A DNA stretch of 64,000 nucleotides from Actinobacteria bacterium HGW-Actinobacteria-1. Its GTDB lineage: Bacteria > Actinomycetota > Coriobacteriia > Anaerosomatales > Anaerosomataceae. Below the pieces are notes generated by a model. That model saw only the letters and a program-made list of their open reading frames with translations, was not told the origin of the DNA and made no database searches. The position numbers and the translations under genes are program-made. The stretch lies in the NCBI GenBank assembly GCA_002841355.1, contig PHFB01000007.1, positions 78,501 through 142,500 on the forward strand, read 5' to 3'. How positions within the stretch are numbered: the first letter of the stretch is position 1; every line of letters begins with the position of its first letter. Positions 51,334-59,120 of the stretch are shown piece after piece.

Positions 51334-52752
51334 ATGGCGGACGCGAAGACCCCCTGGGGCGGCCGGTTCACCGGCACGCCCGGCGAGTTCCAGCAGCGCT
51401 TCGGCGCATCGCTCGGCGTTGATGCACGCTTGTATGCCGAGGATATCGCCGGGTCGATAGCGCATGCCCGTATGCTCGCGAAGCAGGGCGTGATCTCCGC
51501 CGAGGACGCGTCGTCGATCGAGGCAGGGCTGCTCGGCATCTTGCGCGACATCGAGGCGGGGGAGTTCGCGTTCGACTACGCCGACGAGGACATCCACATG
51601 GCCGTCGAAGGCGAGCTGACGCGCCGCATCGGCGACGCCGGCAAGCGGCTGCACACCGGCCGCTCGCGCAACGATCAGGTCGCCACCGACACGCGTCTGC
51701 ACGCCAAGCGCGAGGCGCTGCGGCTGCTCGACGCGAACACGCGCCTGCGTGTCGTGCTCGTGCATCTGGCCGAGGAGCACGAAGGCGTCGTGATGCCCGG
51801 CTATACGCACTTGCAGAAAGCGCAGCCGGTGCTCTTCGGCCACCACATGCTCGCGTACTTCTGGATGCTCACCCGCGACGCGAAGCGCCTGCGCGCGGCG
51901 TACGACGCAGCCGACGTCCTGCCGCTCGGCAGTGCGGCGCTTGCGGGCACGACGTTCCCGCTCGATCGCGCCGCCGTAGCCGATGAGCTCGGCTTCGCGT
52001 CGGTCTCGGCGAACTCGCTCGATGCCGTCTCGGACCGCGACTTCCTGGTCGATCTCACCTATGCGTGCGCGCTTGGCATGGTGCATCTTTCGCGCCTGGC
52101 CGAGGAGCTCATCGTGTGGTCCACAGAGGAGTTCGGCTTCATCACCATGGACGATGCGTGGTCGACCGGCTCCAGCATCATGCCGCAGAAGAAGAATCCG
52201 GACTTCGCGGAGCTCGTTCGCGGCAAAGCAGGCCGCGTCGTTGGCGACCTCACTGCGCTGCTCGTGACCCTCAAGGCGCTTCCGCTTGCCTACAACAAGG
52301 ACATGCAGGAGGACAAAGAGCCGGCGTTCGACGCGATCGACACGCTCGCCGATGCACTCACGGCTGCGGAAGGCATGCTCTCCACGATGCGCGTGAATGC
52401 GGCGCGCATGGCCGAGGGCGCCCGTGGCGGCTTCATGGCCGCCACCGACCTCGCCGACTACCTTGCGGCGCACGGCATGCCGTTTAGGGAGGCGCACGAG
52501 GTCGTCGGCAAGCTCGTTCTCGCGTGCGAGCGCGAGGGCCGTACGCTGCAGCAGCTCACGGCAGCTGAGCTCGCAGCCGCGTCGCCGGTGTTCGGGGAGG
52601 ACGCGTTGGCCGCGGTCGACATCGCCACCGTCGTGTCCCGTCGCACCACCGAGGGCGGTACCGCGCCGGTCCGCGTTGCCGAGCAGCTTGCGGCGGCGTC
52701 TGCGGCGCTTGTAGCTGATGAGCGCTGGATCGCCGAGACCGCTGGCGAGTGA
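51334..52752 (+). CDS. argH: Argininosuccinate lyase
   Basis: Splits argininosuccinate to arginine and fumarate. The 472-residue protein has WGGRFTG, the conserved HTGRSRNDQVATD, MPGYTHLQKAQPV and the fumarase/aspartase signature GSSIMPQKKNPD. The frame is open further upstream through argG, but ATG 51334 matches the family start. Not fused to an acetyltransferase domain, unlike ArgH(A) proteins. Confidence 0.97.
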   Translation: MADAKTPWGGRFTGTPGEFQQRFGASLGVDARLYAEDIAGSIAHARMLAKQGVISAEDASSIEAGLLGILRDIEAGEFAFDYADEDIHMAVEGELTRRIGDAGKRLHTGRSRNDQVATDTRLHAKREALRLLDANTRLRVVLVHLAEEHEGVVMPGYTHLQKAQPVLFGHHMLAYFWMLTRDAKRLRAAYDAADVLPLGSAALAGTTFPLDRAAVADELGFASVSANSLDAVSDRDFLVDLTYACALGMVHLSRLAEELIVWSTEEFGFITMDDAWSTGSSIMPQKKNPDFAELVRGKAGRVVGDLTALLVTLKALPLAYNKDMQEDKEPAFDAIDTLADALTAAEGMLSTMRVNAARMAEGARGGFMAATDLADYLAAHGMPFREAHEVVGKLVLACEREGRTLQQLTAAELAAASPVFGEDALAAVDIATVVSRRTTEGGTAPVRVAEQLAAASAALVADERWIAETAGE

Positions 52753-52762
52753 AGGGCCGCGC

Positions 52763-53257
52763 GTGGCGCAGTTCTACATCTCGGTCGTAGTGCGCACCGA
52801 CCCGGTGGCGCTCGATGATGCGCGCCAGCTGTTCGAGGCGTATGGCGCCTGGCTTGGCGACCTCGTCGGGACGACCACCCTACCTGCGGAGATCGCGACG
52901 CTTCCTGCACCCTTCGAGGCGCCCTCGGGCGTGCTGCTCCTCGCTCGCGATGACGCGGGCCGTGCGGTCGGCGTCGTGGGGGTACGGGAGCATTCCGGTG
53001 TCGCCTGCGAGATCAAGCGGCTCTTCGTGCGCGAGGACGCTCGCGGCCACGGCCTCGGCCGGGCGCTTGCACGCGCCGGGCTCGACCACGCACGCGTCCT
53101 CGGCTACAAGGAGTGCTACCTGACGAGCCTGCCTGACTCGATGCCGGGTGCGCTCAGGATGTACCGGAGCCTCGGGTTCGAGTACACAGAAGCGTTCCGC
53201 GATTTCAGTCACGTGCGCGAGGGAGTGCGGCTCGTCTTCATGCGACGTCCACTGTAA
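52763..53257 (+). CDS. GNAT-family N-acetyltransferase
   Basis: A 164-residue GNAT protein with the acetyl-CoA-binding motif EDARGHGLGRALARAGLDHAR and the C-terminal GALRMYRSLGFEYTEAF. GTG 52763 follows GAAGGG; it begins 10 bases after argH, so it is probably the last gene of the arginine operon. A role in N-acetylglutamate synthesis (to prime the ArgJ cycle) is tempting given ArgH(A) fusions elsewhere, but the sequence alone cannot separate this from general amino-acid or small-molecule acetylation. Confidence 0.85.
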   Translation: MAQFYISVVVRTDPVALDDARQLFEAYGAWLGDLVGTTTLPAEIATLPAPFEAPSGVLLLARDDAGRAVGVVGVREHSGVACEIKRLFVREDARGHGLGRALARAGLDHARVLGYKECYLTSLPDSMPGALRMYRSLGFEYTEAFRDFSHVREGVRLVFMRRPL

Positions 53258-53311
53258 CTGCACGCTCGGGTATCATCGAATCCAGACGCACCGGCACGGA
53301 TGGAGCCGCGC

Positions 53312-55045
53312 ATGCCCGAGTACGACAATCCCGCGATTGCGGCGATCCTCGACACCACCGCCGACCTGCTGGAGATCGCAGGCGCCGATCGGTTCCGCTT
53401 CCTCTCGTACCACAAGGCCGCGCACGCTGTGAGGGCGTGGCCCGAGGACATCAACACGCTTGCAACTGAGGAGCGGCTCACCGATATCCCGGGGGTCGGC
53501 AAGAAGCTGGCGGCGAACATCGCGAGCATCCTTGCACGCGGGTCGTTCGCGGAATTCGACGAGCTCACCGCGGAGCTGCCGCCCACGCTTGTGGCGCTCA
53601 TGCAGGTTCCCGGCGTCGGTCCCAAGAAGGCACGGACCCTGTACGACCGTCTCGGCGTCACATCCGTCGACGATCTGGAGGCCGCGCTTGCCGAAGGGAA
53701 GGTCGCGGCGCTTCAAGGATTCGGAGATCGCACCGCCGCCAACATCGCTGCGGGCATCATCTCGTACCGCACGTTCGGTGCCCGAGCGCTGCTCGCCGAT
53801 GCGCTTCCACTTGCCGAGAAGGTCGCCGCGTACTTGCGCGCGCTCCCCTCGGCGGTTTCGGCTGAGCCGGCGGGCAGCGTGAGGCGGGGCAAGGAGACGG
53901 TCGGCGACATCGACGTGTTGGTCGCCTCTCTCGACCCCTCGGCGATCATGGAGGCCGCGCGCACGCTCCCGATCGTCACGCGCGTTATCGCAAGCGGCGA
54001 GACGAAGACAAGCGTCGAGACCACGGCGGGGCTCCAGGTGGACGTTCGCGTCGTTGCACCCGATGAGTGGGGCGCGGCGCTGCAGTACTTCACCGGCTCG
54101 GCGGAGCACAACGTTCGTGTGCGTGAGATCGCCAAGGGACTCGGCCTCAAGGTGACCGAGTACGGCGTCTTCCGAATCGACACGGGCGAGCGCTGCGCGT
54201 CGGACACCGAAGAGGCCGTCTACGCCGCTCTCGGCATGCAGACGCCGCCGCCAGAGCTGCGGGAGAATGCGGGCGAGATCGAGTCTGCGACCGCCGGTAC
54301 GCTTCCAAAGCTCATCACACTTGCGGACATCCGCGGTGATCTGCATTGCCACACTACCGCCACCGACGGGAAGTCGACCCTTGAAGCCAACAAGGCGAAG
54401 GCCGCAGAGCTCGGCTACGAGTACCTCGCCATCACCGACCATGCATGGGGACTTCGGATGGTGGGAGGCCTCGATCTTGATGATCTCGAGCGGCAGTGGG
54501 CCCGCATCGACGAACTGAACGCCGAGGGTGGTCCGGTGCTGCTCAAGAGCATCGAGCTCAATATCGATGAGAAGGGTGAGGTCGACTACCCCGATGAGGT
54601 GCTGGCCCGCTTCGACATCTGCATAGCGTCGCTGCACAGCGGGTGGGGGCAGCCGCGCGAGGTAGGGACCAGTCGTCTGTTGCGCGCAATGGAGAACCGC
54701 TTCGTCGACATCATCGGACATCCGACCGGTCGTATACTGCGTCGCCGCGAGCCCATCGACCTCGACATGGAGGCCGTCTGCGCGAAGGCTGCCGAGACGG
54801 GTACCGCGCTTGAGATCGACGCCTACCCGGACCGGCTCGATCTGTCCGACGTGCACCTCAGGATGGCACTGCGCCATGGAGCGCGGATCTCGATGGGCTG
54901 CGATGCCCACGAAGCGTCGCAGATGCACTTCATGCGCTACGGCGTCTCCACCGCGCGCCGTGGCTGGGTCACGCCCGAAGTCACCCTCAACGCACACCCG
55001 CTTCCGGAGATGCTCGCATTGCTCAAGCGAAATCGCACCGCATAG
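53312..55045 (+). CDS. polX: PolX: family X DNA polymerase with PHP domain
   Basis: A 577-residue repair polymerase. N-terminal 8-kDa domain with helix-hairpin-helix motifs (LTDIPGVGKKLAANI, MQVPGVGPKKARTLY), the nucleotidyltransferase active site (AGSVRRGKETVGDIDVLV; the two Asp in GDIDV), and a C-terminal PHP 3'-exonuclease domain starting IRGDLHCHTTATDG, with YLAITDHAWG, IASLHSGWGQ, IIGHPTG and SMGCDAHE carrying metal ligands. Both catalytic centres look intact. The ATG at 53312 has GGAG 6 bases upstream; one at 53300 is also in frame. Confidence 0.95.
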   Translation: MPEYDNPAIAAILDTTADLLEIAGADRFRFLSYHKAAHAVRAWPEDINTLATEERLTDIPGVGKKLAANIASILARGSFAEFDELTAELPPTLVALMQVPGVGPKKARTLYDRLGVTSVDDLEAALAEGKVAALQGFGDRTAANIAAGIISYRTFGARALLADALPLAEKVAAYLRALPSAVSAEPAGSVRRGKETVGDIDVLVASLDPSAIMEAARTLPIVTRVIASGETKTSVETTAGLQVDVRVVAPDEWGAALQYFTGSAEHNVRVREIAKGLGLKVTEYGVFRIDTGERCASDTEEAVYAALGMQTPPPELRENAGEIESATAGTLPKLITLADIRGDLHCHTTATDGKSTLEANKAKAAELGYEYLAITDHAWGLRMVGGLDLDDLERQWARIDELNAEGGPVLLKSIELNIDEKGEVDYPDEVLARFDICIASLHSGWGQPREVGTSRLLRAMENRFVDIIGHPTGRILRRREPIDLDMEAVCAKAAETGTALEIDAYPDRLDLSDVHLRMALRHGARISMGCDAHEASQMHFMRYGVSTARRGWVTPEVTLNAHPLPEMLALLKRNRTA

Positions 55046-55088
55046 TCTGAACGGCGGAATGCACCCGATTCGCATACAATACCGAATC

Positions 55089-55745
55089 ATGGATTCCTTG
55101 GACCTGCATACCGCGACGCTACTGTCCGGCGAGTTCTTCGCCCGCGATACGGTGACGGTTGCACGGGAACTTCTCGGTAAGGTCCTGCTAAGCAGGACAG
55201 GGGATACTGTCACCGGCGGTCGAATCGTGGAGACAGAGGCGTATCTGGGAGCCGACGATCCGGGCTCGCACGCGGCCACCAAGGGCATCACGGCGCGTAA
55301 CGCGGTGATGTACGGGCCACCCGGTCGAGCCTACGTGTACTTCACCTATGGCAACCACCACATGCTCAATCTGGTGACCGAGGCTGAGGGTGTGGCCGGA
55401 GCAGTGCTGATCCGGGCTATCGAGCCGCAGGCTGGCATCGCGGTCATGACCGCGCGCCGGGAAGGTCGGCCACTGGCACGTTTGTGCGACGGCCCCGGGA
55501 AGCTCGCCTCCGCGCTCGGCGTCACATTGGCCGACAACGGTGTCGCCATCGGAGAAGGACGCATCGATGTGCTCGACGCACCGAAGGTAGGCGAGCCGGT
55601 GGGTACGAGCGGGAGGGTGGGACTCTCGGAGGGCCACGACCTTCCGCTGCGCTTCTACCTGGAGGACAACGGGTACGTCTCGAAAGGAAGAACCGGGCCC
55701 AGGCCGCGCAAGGCGGCGGGCCCTGACGGAAAGGTGAAGGCATGA
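55089..55745 (+). CDS. 3-methyladenine DNA glycosylase (MPG/AAG type)
   Basis: Base-excision repair enzyme removing alkylated purines. The 218-residue protein has the family segments RELLGKVLLSR, GGRIVETEAYLGADDPGSHA (catalytic Glu in VETEAY), RNAVMYGPPGRAYVYFTYGNH and DGPGKLASALG. A TACAAT -10-like box (55075-55080) is 8 bases before the ATG with no Shine-Dalgarno, so the mRNA may be leaderless. It follows polX, another repair gene, and overlaps the next gene by 4 bases. Confidence 0.94.
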   Translation: MDSLDLHTATLLSGEFFARDTVTVARELLGKVLLSRTGDTVTGGRIVETEAYLGADDPGSHAATKGITARNAVMYGPPGRAYVYFTYGNHHMLNLVTEAEGVAGAVLIRAIEPQAGIAVMTARREGRPLARLCDGPGKLASALGVTLADNGVAIGEGRIDVLDAPKVGEPVGTSGRVGLSEGHDLPLRFYLEDNGYVSKGRTGPRPRKAAGPDGKVKA

Positions 55746-56698
55746 AGCTTGGCGAGATCTACCGTACAGCGGTCGAGAAGGGCATGCGCGAGGACGTTCG
55801 GAGTGACGTCGAACTTGCGCACGTCCTCGATGGGGCCCGCAAGGAGTACGACAAGCTCGAGGAGGACGAGAAGCAGTTCTTCGATACCGAGAAGCTCACG
55901 AACCCCTACGCGGACACGCGCATCTGCGTTGGCGATCCGGAGCTGGAGGTCCGTGGGCTGATCACAGGCATCGACATGGAGGTTGGCGAAGTGGTGCTTG
56001 CCGATCGCATGCGCGCCAACGGCGCGACGATCGACCTCATCCTTGCGCACCATCCCGAGGGGCCGGGCTACGCCAATCTGCACGAGGTGATGTACATGCA
56101 GGCCGACCTCTGGGCGGCTCAAGGTGTCGGCATCGCCGCCGGTGACGCGCTGATCGCCCCGCGTGCCGAGGAGATACGTCGTCGCATCATGCCGGTCAAC
56201 CACTACCGCGCCATCGACGCCGCACGCGCACTCGGGTTCGCCTCGATGTCGTGTCACACACCCGCGGACAATAGCGTGAATGCGTTCGTGTTGAAGCACA
56301 TCCAGACCGAGTCGCCGCGCACGCTCGACGACCTGGTCAAGTCGCTGCGTCGCATCCCCGAGTACGCCGATGCGGCTCGCAAGGGATATGGCCCCATAAT
56401 CGTCCAGGGCTCCGGTTCGGGCAGGTGCGGCAAGGTGGTCGTGGATATGACGGGTGGCACCGAAGGGCCGAAAGAGGCGCTCGATCGTCTCTCGGCTGCG
56501 GGTGTGGGCACCCTGGTGGGCATGCATTACTCCGAGGAGCACCGCAAGCATGCCGAGGAGCTGAAGCTCAATCTCGTGATCGCGGGCCACGTGTCTTCGG
56601 ATGCGCTTGGTATGAACCTGGTGCTCGACGAGATTGAAAGCAAGGGCGTCGAGGTGCACTGCGTGTCGGGTATGGTTCGTATCCCTCGCAACGCGTAG
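55742..56698 (+). CDS. NIF3-like (NGG1p-interacting factor 3) metal-binding protein
   Basis: A 318-residue protein resembling the NIF3/YbgI/DUF34 family. Likely metal ligands lie in LILAHHPEGPGYANLHEV and in the C-terminal GMHYSEEHRKHAEE, with GHVSSDALGMNL near the end. An N-terminal helical extension (KEYDKLEEDEKQFFD) precedes the fold. The family's biochemical role is not settled. ATG overlaps the glycosylase stop (ATGA). Confidence 0.75.
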   Translation: MKLGEIYRTAVEKGMREDVRSDVELAHVLDGARKEYDKLEEDEKQFFDTEKLTNPYADTRICVGDPELEVRGLITGIDMEVGEVVLADRMRANGATIDLILAHHPEGPGYANLHEVMYMQADLWAAQGVGIAAGDALIAPRAEEIRRRIMPVNHYRAIDAARALGFASMSCHTPADNSVNAFVLKHIQTESPRTLDDLVKSLRRIPEYADAARKGYGPIIVQGSGSGRCGKVVVDMTGGTEGPKEALDRLSAAGVGTLVGMHYSEEHRKHAEELKLNLVIAGHVSSDALGMNLVLDEIESKGVEVHCVSGMVRIPRNA

Positions 56699-56718
56699 TC
56701 CCGGAACCGCCGTAAAGA

Positions 56719-56750
56719 AAGGCCCCCGGAGTATTCCATCCGGGGGCCTT
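56719..56750. terminator. Bidirectional terminator between convergent genes
   Basis: A perfect 12-bp stem (AAGGCCCCCGGA 56719-56730; TCCGGGGGCCTT 56739-56750) with an 8-base loop and T-rich flanks on both strands (CGATTGTT; CTTTACGG). Confidence 0.9.
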
Positions 56751-56758
56751 CGATTGTT

Positions 56759-58969
56759 CTATGGAGTCGACGTGGCGGGCGGTGTGCTCGTCGTGTCGGG
56801 TGGCGGCGGTGGTGGCGGTGGTGGTGCGTTAGGGTCGGGACCCTTCGAGATCACGAGTGTCACAGTGTCGCCCGGCTTGGCCTTGGATCCGGCGGCCGGC
56901 GTCTGGCTGATGACACGCCCCTTCAGCACCGTCGGGCTGTAGGCATAGGTTATCTCGGGCACGAACTTCGCCTTCTCAAGCGCCGCGATGGCGCCTGCCT
57001 CTGCAATGCCCACGACCTTGGGAATCTGCGTGATCGGGATGTCCCACTCGGATTTCCAGGTGTACTTGGGCGAAGCCGCGCTCTTGAAGTTCAGCTTCGG
57101 TTCGTTCTTGAGCGCAGCGCCCATGAAGTCGTGCCAGATCTGTGCGGGCCACGTGCCACCGAAGACCTTGCGTCCGTGTACGTTGCGCATCGGTCGCTCC
57201 GGCGTGTACCCCATCCAGACCGAGCACACGAGCTGCGGGGTGAAACCGACGAACCAAGCGTCCCGGTAGTCCTGCGTGGTTCCGGTCTTACCGGCCGCCG
57301 GGCGCCCGATATTGGCGCGAGTCGCGGTGCCGCCGGTGATGACGCCCTTCATGATGCTCACAGCCGCGTACGCGACCTCTTTGCTGATCGCCTGCGAACC
57401 TTCGGGGTTCGCTTCGAAGATCGTCTTGCCTCCGGCATCCTCTACCTTTGTCACAGCAGTCGGCGGGAAGTGCTTGCCCTGGTTGGCGAGCGTTCCGTAT
57501 GCCGAGGCCATCTCAAGCGGCGTCACTTCCTGGCTGCCAAGCGTGATCGAGAGGTACGGCTCAAGATGTGTCGTGATGCCCATGCGCTTCGCGGTCTTGA
57601 CGATCTTCTCCGGACTCAGTTCCTTTGCAAGGCGCGCATACGCTGTGTTGACCGAACCGACCGTCGCGGCCTGCAGCGTGATGTATCCCTTGCCGCCGCC
57701 GCCCTCGGCATTGCTGACGACCCAGGGCTTGCCGCCGGTTTGGATGGTGGCAGGCGACGAGGAGTCGAGCATGCGACGGGGAGGCATGCCTGACTCAAGC
57801 GCCGTGACAAGCGTGAACATCTTGAACGAGGACCCCGGCTGACGGCGGGCCTGCGTCGCGAAGTTGAACTTGTTGGTCTTCCAGTCCCTGCCGCCGACGA
57901 GTGCTTTGATGTTGCCGGTCAGCGGGTCGATGGCGACCAGTGCAGCGTCCGGGTCGGTCTTGAGGTTCAGCACATTGCGCACCGACTTCTCGGCGAGCGT
58001 CTGCATCTTGGTGTCGAGAGACGTGTAGACCTTCAGTCCGCCCTTGAACACGAGCGATGTGCCGAACTCGTCCTGGAGCACCTTCTTCACGTATGCCACG
58101 AAGTATGGTGCCGCGTAGACGCCTTCCTCGTTCATGTTCGGCGCTCGCTCGAGCTTCACTTCTTCGACCTTTGCCTCTTCGTACTGAGCTTCGTCGATGT
58201 AGCCGTTCTCCTGCATCTTCTTCAGCACCCACTGGCGTCTCGCGACCGCACCCTCGAGGTTCTCGTATGGCGACAGACGGCTCGGCTGCTGTGGCAGGCC
58301 CGCGAGAAGTGCTGCTTCGGCGACGGTGAGGTCCTTTGCGTGCTTGTTGAAGTACGTGAGCGCCGCGGATTCCGCGCCATACGCACCCTCGCCGTAGTAC
58401 ACGGTGTTCAGGTACATCGAGAGGATTTCGTCCTTGGACATGACCTTCTCGAGTTCGTACGCCAGGTATGCTTCGCGAACCTTGCGCTTGTACGAGATCT
58501 CGGTCCGCTCTGCGGAGAGCACGGTGTTCCTGACGATCTGCTGGGTGATCGTCGAGGCACCTTCCTCGACACCGCCAGCCGCCAGGTTCGTGAACGCAGC
58601 GCGCACGATGCCCACGGTGTCGAAGCCGTTGTGCTTGTAGAACCGCTCATCCTCAACAGACACTACAGCGTGCTGCAGGAACGGCGAGATGTTCGCAAGT
58701 GGGACGACCTGTCGGTTCTCCAGGAAGAGGTTCGCCAGGAGCTTGCCGTCCGCCGAGTAGATCTTGGTCGTCTGCGCGACGGCGAACGCCGAGGGGTCGG
58801 ACACGCTCGGAAGGTCGGTCAGCCAGCTGGCCGCGAGGCCGATCGCAACTGCAGTGCCGCCGCCTGCCAGAAGGACGGTAAGAGCGAGCAGCGCAGCAAC
58901 ACCACCGATGACCACGCGGCCGGCGGTGTGTTTGGATTGATGACGCCGCAGGCGACTGCGTCGAGACAA
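56759..58969 (-). CDS. Class A penicillin-binding protein with PASTA domain and proline-rich tail
   Basis: Bifunctional peptidoglycan synthase. Of 736 residues: a basic cytoplasmic start, one membrane helix (about 18-45), a GT51 glycosyltransferase (SVEDERFYKHNGFD with the catalytic Glu, EGASTITQQIVRN), a transpeptidase with PGSSFKMF (SxxK), SVNTAY (SxN) and AGKTGTTQ (KTG), then one PASTA domain (KVVGIAEAGAIAALEKA ... VTLVISKGP) and a tail of nine consecutive prolines followed by Thr/Ser/Pro. TTG start with GGAAGGAG 5 bases upstream. PASTA modules bind cell-wall fragments or pentapeptide. Confidence 0.94.
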   Translation of the reverse strand: MSRRSRLRRHQSKHTAGRVVIGGVAALLALTVLLAGGGTAVAIGLAASWLTDLPSVSDPSAFAVAQTTKIYSADGKLLANLFLENRQVVPLANISPFLQHAVVSVEDERFYKHNGFDTVGIVRAAFTNLAAGGVEEGASTITQQIVRNTVLSAERTEISYKRKVREAYLAYELEKVMSKDEILSMYLNTVYYGEGAYGAESAALTYFNKHAKDLTVAEAALLAGLPQQPSRLSPYENLEGAVARRQWVLKKMQENGYIDEAQYEEAKVEEVKLERAPNMNEEGVYAAPYFVAYVKKVLQDEFGTSLVFKGGLKVYTSLDTKMQTLAEKSVRNVLNLKTDPDAALVAIDPLTGNIKALVGGRDWKTNKFNFATQARRQPGSSFKMFTLVTALESGMPPRRMLDSSSPATIQTGGKPWVVSNAEGGGGKGYITLQAATVGSVNTAYARLAKELSPEKIVKTAKRMGITTHLEPYLSITLGSQEVTPLEMASAYGTLANQGKHFPPTAVTKVEDAGGKTIFEANPEGSQAISKEVAYAAVSIMKGVITGGTATRANIGRPAAGKTGTTQDYRDAWFVGFTPQLVCSVWMGYTPERPMRNVHGRKVFGGTWPAQIWHDFMGAALKNEPKLNFKSAASPKYTWKSEWDIPITQIPKVVGIAEAGAIAALEKAKFVPEITYAYSPTVLKGRVISQTPAAGSKAKPGDTVTLVISKGPDPNAPPPPPPPPPDTTSTPPATSTP

Positions 58970-59080
58970 GACGGCTCCTTCCGTTCAACGGTCTATTCTG
59001 CCCTACGGAGGCGCATTTTGCCAGGTCGCAGGCATCACGGTTGCGTAACGCCGACGCGTGGGGCAGGGCGCCGCGCGGTG

Positions 59081-59086
59081 TATACT
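59081..59086 (+). promoter_or_regulatory. -10 box for the U32 peptidase gene
   Basis: TATACT in the 151-base divergent region between the PBP and U32 genes; the leader would be about 28 bases. No clear -35 match. Confidence 0.45.
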
Positions 59087-59120
59087 TCTCGGGCACGACC
59101 GACGTCAGTGAGAGGCTCGC

